Shown piece after piece: positions 33,711 to 43,849 of a stretch of 64,000 bases of DNA. The notes beneath the pieces are model-generated. The model had not been told where the DNA came from, searched no databases, and worked only from the letters and a program-made list of their open reading frames with translations. Each line of letters begins with the position of its first letter. The first letter of the stretch is position 1. This DNA is from Arabidopsis thaliana (taxonomy: Eukaryota; Streptophyta; Magnoliopsida; Brassicales; Brassicaceae): the NCBI RefSeq assembly GCF_000001735.4, contig NC_003074.8:14825261-14889260 (forward strand). The letters run 5' to 3'. Both the position numbers and the translations under genes were made by a program.

Positions 33711-34353
33711 AACCCACCTGCATCATAAATTCAGGAGACACACATTAAATGCAACTGAAAAATACTATACATATAAAAAACAAATGGAATGTCGATACTA
33801 CACATTTATAAACCTAAATACCAATTATCATTTGACTATTTTAAACAAACAAATATAGATTTTTCAAATTTTCTGATAAAAACATGGAGTTCGAACACAA
33901 TCAAGATCCTAATATGACATAACAAAAAACTTCTTAAAAGAACTTCGTTACTTACACGAGCAATGCTTGTTTTGGCTCCAAACTTGGTACAAAAACAAGA
34001 TCAACACTTCTTCAGCAACAATATACGTTCTCAATAATTCTTTATTCCTGGGTTCATCTTCTTTATCTCAACAATTATTATCAATAATTTTTTTAATATT
34101 ATTTGATGTAATGATGATTTTGCATTAATTGTGACAATAGTCACATCTAAACTTTTTGGAGCATTAAATGTTGATGTCACTTCGGAATAATGGAAATAAT
34201 CTCACTTGTAACGGAACCGAATCGTGTCAACGTGAAACAAAAAATCTTCAACTGAACCAGAACAGTGTACGTAACTAAACCTGTTAAACTAAACCGTACA
34301 TTTCAACAGTTACTAAGAGAGAAGCGCAAGGGCAGAAGCGTCATTTTGCAGGC
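33711..34353. promoter_or_regulatory. Upstream region of the MULE transposase
   Basis: No gene is seen. AT-rich DNA with TGTACG/CGTACA words near 34265 and 34303 separates the transposase start from the terminal inverted segment, so this is the transposase promoter region. Confidence 0.5.
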
Positions 34354-34392
34354 GAAAAGACAAATGGTGAAAACCACATTTGACTTTGACAA
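34354..34392 (-). repeat. Right inverted terminal segment of the MULE
   Basis: It is the reverse complement partner of 19515-19553 (32 of 39 positions). Confidence 0.7.
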
Positions 34393-34555
34393 TCCATGGA
34401 AATAAAACATGGTAAACGGGAGGGAAAGGTCTTTAAACAAACCTTACAAGGTCTTAAATATCTCTAGAAAGACACATATCTCACCTTTATTCTTTTATTT
34501 CTTTTTTATTCTTATTTTTATTAATTTTATAGTTAAATACCATTTATTTTTAGGA

Positions 34556-35580
34556 ATAAGTTAGAAAATAGTACGTTTCCCAAACTTAATTGGAAAACTA
34601 GTACATGTACTATTTATAATTAGTAGAATAGTCATAGTACGTTTTGTTTTTGTTTGGTGAAAGAGAGAGGTATAAGGGAGAGAGATAGCGTGTGAGAGAG
34701 AGTGGGTCAAGTGTGTCAGGATTTTATGTATAGATATATGTATAGATATTATTTGTACAGTGTTCAGTAATATAAAAACAAAAAATTATTAAACAAAATA
34801 AATATCAAATGATAGAGAAAAAAACATAGATTTTTATATCTAAACATTGGTCTTCTTTTGTACAGTGGTCTCAATGTAAGAAAATTTTAAAAACGTACTT
34901 GGTTTCAAACAAATATCCTTCTTTACAGATGCATTTCATCATTTGATAGCGCATTCCAGATAGCGGTGTACAGTTAGCGATGTAAAGATAGCGTTGTGCA
35001 GATTACCTAAAATTCTTTCAAAGTGGCAAGTATTACTGATGAATGCATAACTCTTTTTATGTATTATCCAAGTATTATTTGTTATGTATTTTAATTTAAT
35101 TTGTTTTCTCTCTAAAAAAATTGTTTTTCTTTGAGATAACGCTGTACAGATAGCACTATACAGATACAACCGCACAGATTGCGCCGTGCTGATTGCGCTG
35201 TACAGATTATGCTATACAGATTGTATTTATATCTCTAGTTTCACAATTATAGTAATTTAAAAATTATTAAACAAAATGCATATCAAATGATAAAGAAAAT
35301 AACATAGATTTTTATTTATATAATCAATTTTAGAAAAATAAAAATTTACAAACGAGTATTTTAGTTCTTAAAATTATAGGGAAAATGAAATGTAATAAAG
35401 AAAAAACAAAACCATGACTCACTCTTTCTCTCTCTCTCACATGTTTTCTCTCTCTCCCTTAATTACACCTCTCTCTCACGAAAGAAAAACGTATTATTAC
35501 TATATTACATATTATAAATAGTATTTGTACTACTTTCTAATTAAGTTTTGAAAACGTACTAGTTTGCAAAGACACTCTTA
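34556..35580. mobile_element. Foldback/MITE-like element with arms of about 170 bp
   Basis: The left arm (34556-34730) and the reverse complement of the right arm (about 35405-35580) share long blocks, including AGTACGTTT, AAACTTAATT, TACTATTTATAAT and GAGAGAGAG text. Inside, a stretch at about 34782-34840 recurs in direct orientation at 35256-35315. The centre has short repeats of GCTGTACAGAT and relatives (34960-35225). There is no coding capacity. Exact ends and target duplication are unclear, so superfamily is not assigned. Confidence 0.6.
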
Positions 35581-35734
35581 TTTTTATGACCAATGGGATG
35601 GTCTTAGAACAAACAACATATATTACCACATTAACCTCCATTTTGGGCAAAGCTTGAGTATGAAGTAATTTTCTCTAAATCCAGAAGTCCAATGTAGAGT
35701 CTCATCATCCCAAAATGTTTTATGATAATATTCA

Positions 35735-35982
35735 TGTTAGATATGACTTGAATTGGATTGGGCCCTTAACTTTAGGCATAATCAGTTTAGGGTTAATTAG
35801 GGTTTCTTTTGTATAAGTACTCTTCTTAACCTAACCTTCATGTATTCTGTACTCTGTTTTCTCAAGCAATAAAATCTGTCTCTTTGCCCGTGGACGTAGC
35901 CAACAACAAGTGTTGGTGAACCACGTTAAATATGTGTCGTGTTCTTTACGTTTTTGTTATCTTGCTCACATTTGTTATAACA
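35735..35982 (+). repeat. 5' LTR of the copia element
   Basis: It contains a TATA-like TATAAGTAC and an AATAAA signal (near 35870), so promoter and polyadenylation signals are visible. It is followed at 35986 by the primer-binding site. Confidence 0.95.
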
Positions 35983-35985
35983 AAC

Positions 35986-35997
35986 TGGTATCAGAGC
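35986..35997 (+). other. Primer-binding site (initiator tRNA-Met)
   Basis: TGGTATCAGAGC lies 3 bp after the LTR. It is the standard copia primer site complementary to the 3' end of initiator methionine tRNA. Confidence 0.9.
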
Positions 35998-36224
35998 ACA
36001 AGGTTCTTTGTTCTGTGTTCGTCGTGCGAATTTCGTGCAGTTTCAGATCCGTGCAAAATTCGTGTCAGAGCACAAGGTTTCCTTTTATGCGTTTCGTGCG
36101 ATTTTTGGGTTAAAGAAAGTTCGTGCAGATCTGTGTAGAAGAAGGTTTCGTGCAAAATCCGTGCAGAAAAAGTTTTGTGTAGAATCAGGTTCTAGGATTT
36201 CTGCGTTTGTAATCTGGTGAGAAG

Positions 36225-39200
36225 ATGTTTGCGATGAATGTGAAGATCGACAAGTTTTCTGGGAGAAACAGTTTCAGTCTCTGGCAGATTAAGATGCAAG
36301 CCCTGTTAAAGCAACAAGGCTTGTGGGCGCCGCTGTCTAATGACAGTAAAGGGAAGAGTGACGCTGCTGGGATGGTTGTCATGGAAGAGAAGGCACACTC
36401 CACAATCATGTTGTGTCTTGAAGATGAAGTCATCATTGAGGTTTCAGGAGAAACCACTTCTGCCAATTTGTGGAAGAAGTTAGAGAATTTGTATATGACA
36501 AAGTCTCTATAGAACAAGTTGATTCTGAAACGACGTCTGTTTGCATTAAGGATGCAAGAAGGTACGCCACTCAAAGATCACTTAGATCAGTTGAATTCAG
36601 TATTACTAGAGCTGCGTAATATTGATGTTAAAGTTGAAGATGAAGATGCTGCCTTGCTTCTGTTGGTATCTTTACCACTATCATATGAGAACTTTGTGGA
36701 ATCATTCATAGTGAATAAAGTTACAGTTACTTTGGAAGAAGTCAGATCTGCGCTTCACAGCAGAGTGTTGCGTCATCAGGCGGCTGGTACAGTTACAGAT
36801 TATCAAGCCTCAGGACTAGTAGCCAGTGGCAGCAGTGGGCTGGGACACGCTAAGAAGAACAGAAGCAGAAATGGTTTTTCTAAAAGTCCTAAGCAAGATG
36901 ATATCTGCTATTACTGTAAGGAGAAAGGGCATTAGAAATCAGACTGTCCCAAGAGGAAGCAACAAGGATCTGCTGCTGTAGCAGAAGATGACAATAAGTC
37001 TGAACATGATGTTGCTCTTGTGGCTGATGGAAACGCCCACAACTCTGATGTGTGGGTTCTTGATACAGGAGCATCATATCATATGTGTCCATGGAGAGAG
37101 TGGTTCTCAACTTATGCACAGGTAGAAAATGGCTGCATCAAGATGGCTAATAGTTCTGTCAGTCAGGTTGCTGGAATCGGCTCTATACAGATAAGGACAC
37201 ATGATGGCAGATTTTGCACACTGAACGATGTCAGACATGTTCCATCGATGGAAAAGAATTTGATATCACTAAGTCTGCTTGATAGCAGAGGTCTGAAATA
37301 TTCTGGTGGAGACGGAATTTTGCAGGTCTACCAAGGTTCTGATGTGATTCTGAAGGGTGTCATAAGTGGTACTCTGTATATACTACAGGGTTCACTGTTA
37401 TAGGCACATCGAATGTTGCATCTGCAGAGATTCACAAGGAGGATATGACTAAGCTATGGCATATGAGGCTTGGTCATATGAGTGAAAGAGGGATGCAAAT
37501 TTTGTCAAAGGAAGATCTTTTGTGTGGTCATGAGGTCAAGAGTCTTGAGTTCTGTGAGCATTGTGTGTATGGGAAGCTTCACCGTAGTAAGTTCCCTAAG
37601 GCTGTTCACATAACCAAAGGCACATTAGATTATATTCACTCTGATTGTTGGGGTCCAGCTCGAGTTGAATCTCTGGCAGGTCACAGATATTTTATGTCGA
37701 TGATTGATGATTATTCCAGGAAGACTTGGGTGATCATGCTAAAACACAAAAGTGAAGCTTTCAAGAACTTTAGGGAGTGGAAAATTTTGGTGGAAAATCA
37801 AACTGGAAAGAAGATCAAGAGGCTGCGGACAGACAATGGTCTGGAGTTCTGTTCATCAGAGTTCAATCAGCTGTGTAAGGATGAAGGGGCTGCTCGTCAT
37901 CACACTGTCAGAGATACCCCACACCAGAATGGTGTAGCTGAACGGATGAATCAGACATTACTGGAGAGAGCTAGGTGTATGCTCTCTAATGCTGGTTTAG
38001 AAAAACGGTTCTGGGCTGAAGCAGTAAGTACAGCCTGCTACTTGATAAATCGTGGGCCGCACACAGGAATCAAGTGCAGGACACCTGCAGAGATGTGGTC
38101 TGGTAAATCTGCTGATTACTCTAATCTTAAGATTTTTGGCTGCACAGTTTATTACCATGTAAATGAAGGTAAATTGGAGCCAAGAGCAAGGAAGGGAGTA
38201 TTTGTAGGCTATGGAGATAGAGTCAAGGGATTCAGGGTTTGGTCTCCATTAGAGAACAGAGTGATTTTGAGCAGGAATGTTGTCTTTGACGAAGTTTCTA
38301 TGCTCGGACGTTCAGAAAAGTCTACAACTACAGAAGAGAGCAGTAGTTTTGATAAACAGGTGGAGCTGACACCTAATCAGAAAGCTGATGTACAGAAACC
38401 AGAAGACAGCAAGGAGCTACAGGCAGCAGATGGGTCAGCTGACACTATCAAGCCAGAATTAAAACCTTACAGTATCGCTCAAAACCGAACAAGGAGGATT
38501 GGAGTTGGACCACCACAAAGATACGGTTATGAAGATATGGCAGGATTCTGTCTTGAGGATATGGCACGGTATGCTTTACAGGTTGCAGAAGAGGTGGATA
38601 CTCATGAGCCAACCACTTATCGAGAAGCTGTTTCATGGATTGAGGCTGAGAAATGGTTTGCTGCAATGGGAGATGAGATGGAATCTCACAGTAAAAATCA
38701 GACATGGGATTTTGTCAAATGACCACCAGGAAGAAAGATTGTTACTTGCAAGTGGATCTTCAAGATAAAGGAATGGATATCACCAGTTGAAAGGGTTAAG
38801 TACAAGGCTCGAGTTGTTGCGAGAGGTTTCAGCCAAAGAGAAGGGGTGGACTACAATGAGATTTTCTCACCTGTGGTCAGACACACTTCAATCAGGATGC
38901 TGCTAGCAATTGTGGCAAATCAGGACCTGGAACTTGAACAACTTGATGTTAAAACTGCTTTTCTACATTGTATATTAGAGGAAGAAATATACATGACTCA
39001 ACTAGATGGTTTACAAGTTCCTGGAAAGAAAGATCACGTCTGTAAGTTGAACAAGTCTCTATATGGACTCAAGCAGTCTCCCAGGCAATGGTACAAGAGA
39101 TTTGACAGCTATATGATGGAGCTGGGCTACAACAGAAGTCCGTATGATTGTTGTGTTTACATTAGCAAGCTGAAAGATGAATCCTACGTGTATCTGGTAC

Positions 39201-40135
39201 TCTATGTAGATGACATGCTAATAGCTGCCAAACTGATGTGTGATATTCAGAGATTGAAAGATCTGCTGAGTGCTGAGTTTGAGATGAAGGATCTGGGAGC
39301 AACAAAGAAGATTCTGGGGATGGAGATTCTGAGAGACAGAAATCAGAATAAGCTTTTCTTGTCACAGAAAGGCTACATTCAGAAGGTGTTGAACAGGTTT
39401 GGTATGTTATCAACAAAACCTGTTGACACTCCATTTGCTACTAATATCCATCTCACCATGTTTGCTCCTCAGTCTAAAGAGGACAAAGAGTATATGTCTC
39501 GGGTTCCCTATGCTAATGCTGTGGGAAGCTTGATGTATGCTATGGTCTGTACAAGACCAGATCTTGCACATGCAGTCAGTGTTGTCATCAGGTTCATGAG
39601 ACAACCAGGAAAAGAACATTGGCTTGCTGTGAAGAGGATTCTCAGGTACCTGAAAGGTACGTATGATGGTGGCCTCATATATGGAGGTGAGGCTCCTAGC
39701 CTGATTGCAGGAGATGTAGACAGCAGAAGATCAATGACTGGTTATGTGTTTGCCCTGGGTAATTCTGTAATTAGCTGGAAAGCAACTCTGCAGCCAACTG
39801 TGACGCTGTCAACCATAGAAGCAGAGTATATGGCTTTGACAGAAGCTGCTAAAGAGGGTATTTGGCTGAAAGGATTGGTCAGTGATATGGGTTTGCATCA
39901 AGATCAGGCTACAGTGTACTGTGACAGTTTGAGTGCGATCTGTTTAGCCAAGGATCAGGTTGATCATGAGAGGACCAAACATATTGATGTGAGATATCAT
40001 TTTCTGAGAAATGAGAAGAGGATTCAAGTGAAGAAGGTAGGGACTGTTGATAACCCTGCAGATATGTTCACTAAGCCGGTTCCTCATAGCAAGTTTAAAC
40101 ATTGTTTAGACTTGCTAAATATCTCAAGTTGTTAA
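36225..40135 (+). pseudogene. Copia gag-pol polyprotein, several stops
   Basis: The gag part starts at 36225 (KFSGRNSFSLWQIKMQALL). The CCHC knuckle reads CYYCKEKGH then a TAG where tryptophan is usual, then KSDCP. The protease has VLDTGASYHMC, and pre-integrase has LWHMRLGHMSERGM. The integrase catalytic triad is HSDCWGP, RTDNGLEF and NGVAERMN. The reverse transcriptase has [21 protein letters not shown] and YVDDM, and RNase H has [10 protein letters not shown] and [14 protein letters not shown], ending NISSC-stop at 40135. Lesions are TAG at 36510, TAG at 36933, a frame break near 37401 and TGA at 38720. RT and RNase H have an open frame after the last stop. Confidence 0.9.
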
Positions 40136-40136
40136 T

Positions 40137-40486
40137 CGCCCTGAAGGGCGAACAGGCCCCTAACGGGGCAAACAGGTCCCTGTAGGGACATCTGGCCTCT
40201 GAAGAGGCATAAGGCTCCTGATGGAGCATCTGGCCCCAGTGGGGCGTTCTGGCTTTTGATGAAGCATTCTGGCCCTGACGGGCGTTTTGGCTTCTGATGA
40301 AGCATTCTGGTCCTGACATACGTTCTGGCTTCTGGTGAAGCATCTGGTCTCTGATGAGGCATCAGGCTCCTTGTGGAGCAGTCTAGCTCGACAGAGCATC
40401 TGGCTTCTGAAGAAACATCTGGCTCAGCGAAGCATCTGTCTTGACGAAGCAGTTGGCTTGTAGGAGCATCTGGTTCCTGATGGGAC
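40137..40486 (+). repeat. Array of about 19 short hairpins, 19-bp period
   Basis: Units follow the form GNNNN-loop(4)-NNNNC separated by a spacer close to ATCTG. Each stem is self-complementary but differs from the next: CGCCC/GGGCG, GCCCC/GGGGC, GTCCC/GGGAC, GCCTC/GAGGC, GCTCC/GGAGC, GCTTC/GAAGC and so on. Starts fall at 40137, 40156, 40176, 40195, 40214, 40233, 40252, 40272, 40290, 40310, 40328, 40347, 40366 and 40386, and degrade after about 40403. The array lies between the pol stop and the 3' LTR, so it is in the 3' untranslated part of the genomic RNA. A 19-nt period is not a codon multiple, so it is not coding. Confidence 0.9.
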
Positions 40487-40680
40487 ATCTGAGGCAAAGG
40501 AGAATTCTGGTATGTCTGTCTGCTACATTTGGTTGGTACTTCTGGCATTGTGTTAATGTATCTGGTACAACAGTCTGGTAGCTGAATCTTGTACATCTGT
40601 CTAATGAGGAAGTCTCGTACAACACTGTGAGCAGTGTGTCAAGTACATCTATTTGGAGGATTCAAGTCAAGGTGGAGATT

Positions 40681-40929
40681 TGTTAGATATGACTTGAATT
40701 GGATTGGGCCATGTTATTTTAGGCCCAATCAGTTGAGCGTTAATTAGGGTTTCTCTGGTATAAGTACTTTTCTTAACCTAACCTCCATGTATTTTGTACT
40801 CTGTTTTCTCAAGCAATAAAATCTGTCTCTTTGCCCGTGGACGTAGCCAACAGCAAGTGTTGGTGAACCACGTTAAATCTGTGTCGTGTTCTTTACGTTT
40901 TTGTTATCTTGATCACATCTGTTATAACA
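40681..40929 (+). repeat. 3' LTR of the copia element
   Basis: It is preceded by the purine-rich tract AAGGTGGAGATT and starts TGTTAG. It differs from the 5' LTR at roughly 15-20 positions, mostly in the first 130 bp. Confidence 0.95.
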
Positions 40930-41861
40930 ACTAATTTTTGTTTTTAATTATTAATTTAGATCAAAATATATTTTGATTTCTAGCACACCCAAAATCATAT
41001 TTTAAATGTAATGTTAATTTTGTTTTAGTCAAGATATTTCAAAAAATGAAATTCTTGATCAAAAAAAAATTAATTTGAATATAATTTATTCCTTTATTTC
41101 AATTCTTTCATTTGGATAATGTGGTAAATTAAATATTTTAACATATATTGTGCTAAATATCATTTTTGTCAATATAAAAATAATCATTTTCAAAATTCAA
41201 TATCTGAAAAAATTGCCGCTTTATGCGTTTATTATCTTAAAAAAAATATTCTACCCACAACATTGGTTAAATCTTAAAACTAGTTGAAATATATATTAAA
41301 AACAAAAAAAAATATAACATATTCACCAACTACATTTTAAAAAGAATTTGGATTTTAGGGTGTATTGAACCTTACATTTTTAATGATCTGAGTTTTAGTG
41401 AGTTTTTATATGATTTTGATGATTTTTGGGAAGTTAATATGATTTATTGTAAAATCTTTCCAAATTCCATCTAAAACCATAAGATTTAGAATTCTGTATT
41501 TTTAACTAAATTTTTTTTTTCAAATCCTTCAAAATTAATAAGAATCAAATCCACAAGCTGTTTTCTAGTAGATTTTTAAATCATTAGTTCAATAACACTA
41601 GATTTCATTAGAGTTTTTAAGAAACTATGTTTGAATAACACAGAATTTGTAAATTTTACACAAATCACCTAAAATACTATATTGAATACATTCATCTTAG
41701 TTCAATCAAATTCTATTAAATTGAAAAAGCTTGAAGATCTAAGTTTTGTTTTTGGGTTTAAATTGAACCGTAAAGATTTGACTTTTAGCTTAATATACTG
41801 TCTTAAACTCTCTCTCTCTTTTTTTTCTTTATGTCTTCAGGTACCTCTAGTGAAGGGTTCA
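40930..41861. other. AT-rich intergenic DNA and upstream region of an F-box gene
   Basis: No gene is seen until the ATG at 41862. A pyrimidine-rich stretch with a CAG (41800-41840) just upstream could be the acceptor of a 5' untranslated intron. Confidence 0.5.
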
Positions 41862-43298
41862 ATGAATTGTCTTCCAGATGAGCTTCTTGTTCAAATCTTA
41901 TCCTTCCTTCCCACTAAAGAAGCTACTTCAACCTCTCTTCTCTCCAAGAGGTGGAGGACTCTATTTACTCTCAGTCCTAATCTTGACTTTGACAACTCCC
42001 TCCTTTTGCAATCCAAAAAGCGTAAATGGAATATGCGCAATATTCAAAAGAGTTTCGTTGGTTTCGTGGATAGTACATTGGCTTTACAAGGCGGTAAGGG
42101 TATAAAATCGTTCTCATTAAAATTTAAAGAAACACTTGGAGATGTAAATGGTGAAGTTGATGTTAACCGATGGATATGTAATGCCCTTGAACACGGTGTC
42201 TCTGAGCTTCATCTAAGGATAGACTATACGAAGCGGTGTCATCTCCCATCCGAAATCTTCACCAGCACGAAATTGGTTAAGCTGTCATTGGTAACACAAA
42301 GTTGCTTCCCAGTTGTACCTAATTGTATATCTCTCCCATCACTAAAGGTTCTCTTCCTTGATTCAATTTGGTTTGAAGTTCCTCAATTCTTAATATTTCT
42401 CACTGCTTGCCCTGCACTTGAAGACTTAACCATATATCAAAAGCCTCATTCTGTAGGAATGCCATACCATATATCTAGCAAAACCATTAAGAGACTCTCT
42501 GTTACCTATACATGTGGTTATTTTGTTGATTATGGCCTTAAATTATTTAACACACCGAGTGTTGTCGACCTCTACTACTCTGATTATGTTCGACATAAGT
42601 ATCCACATATGAATTTGGATTCACTTCCTAAAGCTACACTGGACATTCATTTCTTAGATGATAATGCCGCTAACGTGACAGAGCTCCTCAGTGGGATACG
42701 CAACGTCAAGACCCTTCACTTGACTTCTTCCACTGTTAAGGTCAGTTTCAGTGTATGGTCTCTCATACTCTCTATGGTTAGAAACAAGAAAACATTCTTT
42801 ATGTGTGTGTGTGTGTTTCAGGTGATTTTGTTATGCTGCAAGGGGGAAATACCAATGTTCGAGAACCTCATTAATTTAAAGTTTTCGGGTAAAACACGAC
42901 AGTGGAAATTTCTTCTGCCACTTCTGCTAGAGATTTGTCCAAACCTAACAACTCTGGTTCTCTCGGTATGAAACAAACCCTTAACGAATCGTTCTTACTT
43001 TGTTTACACGAAATTAAACTAGTCTGTCCTCTTAATGCCACAGGGTCTTGATCAAAATTGGTTTGTGGGGTTTCGCACTCCTCCAAACAATCAAGTAAAG
43101 ATGCTGAGTATCATGCAATATCAAGGAAGTGAGCGCGAGCTGAAACTCATTAGCTATTTCGTACTGAAAATGGAGTGTCTTCAAGTTGTGAAAGTTTATG
43201 TTTCATCTCCAATGAATGACCTCAAAAAGATGCAACTCACAGAGGATCTCTTGAAGCTTCCCAAAGCTTCTCCCAAGCTCAATATACAAGTCCTGTAA
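41862..43298 (+). CDS. F-box/FBD/LRR protein, intact
   Basis: There are three exons with consistent phase: 41862-42740, 42822-42965 and 43044-43298, about 426 residues. The start is chosen at MNCLPDELL because the F-box begins there. The F-box is residues 1-45 ([39 protein letters not shown]). LRR-like strands follow ([54 protein letters not shown]), and the FBD domain lies at the C-terminus ([35 protein letters not shown]). Plants use such proteins as substrate adaptors of SCF ubiquitin ligases, with SKP1 bound by the F-box. The target is unknown. It resembles the F-box gene of the same chromosomal neighbourhood in A. thaliana. Confidence 0.9.
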
Positions 43299-43849
43299 GG
43301 TTTTTTTGTTCACAAAGTTTAAATTTCATCTGTGAGTTATTATATGTTCAAAATTCAAAATAGTAAAGAATATTATTTATTTATTGTTCGGTTTTATGAT
43401 TTTTGAGTTATTTTGCTACATATAAGCTAGACAAGAAAACCAAAAAAAACTCAACTAATTTTTATTTGGACGTTTAATACCCATATGTTTATGGTTTGAA
43501 GAAAAATACACGAAATAATAAAACTGTGCAATTTAAGCTATGGCTTCTTGAACAATTGTGGTTCCTTTTATGAGATAATTACGTTGAGCTGCTCCAAATC
43601 TTAGCTTAGATCTAGATAAAACTTGCATATCACCAAGAAAATATTCATAGGTCCATGGAGATCTTAACTATTGAAAAGTTCAAATACTTCAACATTTTAA
43701 TAGACAAAACTGCTAATTGTTTATTTTAAAAATTATGAAATCATTTAGGTAAATATCTTATTTGATCTTCTTTTTTTGCAACCATCATATATTAGACCGA
43801 GCAGGACAAGGTTTTTGTTAGTGGGATGGGGTATGTCTCTATGGTTTAA
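43299..43849. other. Intergenic region between tandem F-box copies
   Basis: AT-rich, no coding signal. Confidence 0.5.

Larger units (their letters stand above)
20280..34310. repeat. Dispersed TGTACGTACA / CGTACA motif across the MULE
   Basis: Full GTACGTAC octamers occur near 20287, 21281, 22234, 23076, 24180, 25047, 29003, 32932 and 32997. Many more half-sites (CGTACA or TGTACG) occur, with clusters at 26340-26460, 29100-29190, 30720-30850 and 31325-31345. They occur in introns, spacers and even exons. Outside the MULE the word is rare. This pattern is typical of a site recognised by an element-encoded DNA-binding protein. Confidence 0.7.
19490..34440. mobile_element. Composite Mutator-like element (MULE), about 15 kb, with accessory genes
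   Basis: Inverted terminal stretches at 19515-19553 and 34354-34392 match at 32 of 39 positions, and looser similarity extends outward to about 19490 and 34440. Inside are a MURA-type transposase (broken, minus strand), a DUF1985/Ulp1 gene, three F-box-like genes and an OB-fold gene. The motif CGTACA/TGTACG is scattered over the whole interval and thins out sharply outside it. Ulp1-bearing MULEs (Kaonashi type) are known in Arabidopsis, and VANDAL MULEs also have long divergent ends. I could not find a clean 9-bp target duplication, so the outer limits are approximate. Confidence 0.75.
35735..40929 (+). mobile_element. Copia-type LTR retrotransposon, decayed
   Basis: The LTRs at 35735-35982 and 40681-40929 both start TGTTAG and end TAACA. 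They differ at roughly 15-20 sites, so the insertion is not recent. The interior order gag, protease, integrase, reverse transcriptase, RNase H is the copia order. The flanks (ATTCA on the left, ACTAA on the right) do not match as a 5-bp target duplication. Confidence 0.95.

Noticed and set aside
19440-34480. 9-bp target duplication for the MULE
   Set aside because: I compared the outer flanks and found no convincing 9-mer; limits are therefore approximate.
40137-40486. CRISPR-like regularity of the 19-bp array
   Set aside because: This is a plant nuclear region, units lack conserved repeats separated by unique spacers, and the conserved part is a short spacer with a variable stem. It is not a CRISPR array.
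40095-40625. Overlapping minus-strand ORFs of 79-154 codons over the copia 3' region
   Set aside because: They translate a 19-bp tandem hairpin array, so the frame cycles and gives Arg/Ser/Gln-rich text. There is no homology or start context.
35730-40935. Target duplication of the copia element
   Set aside because: Bases left (ATTCA) and right (ACTAA) of the LTRs do not match, so no duplication is claimed.
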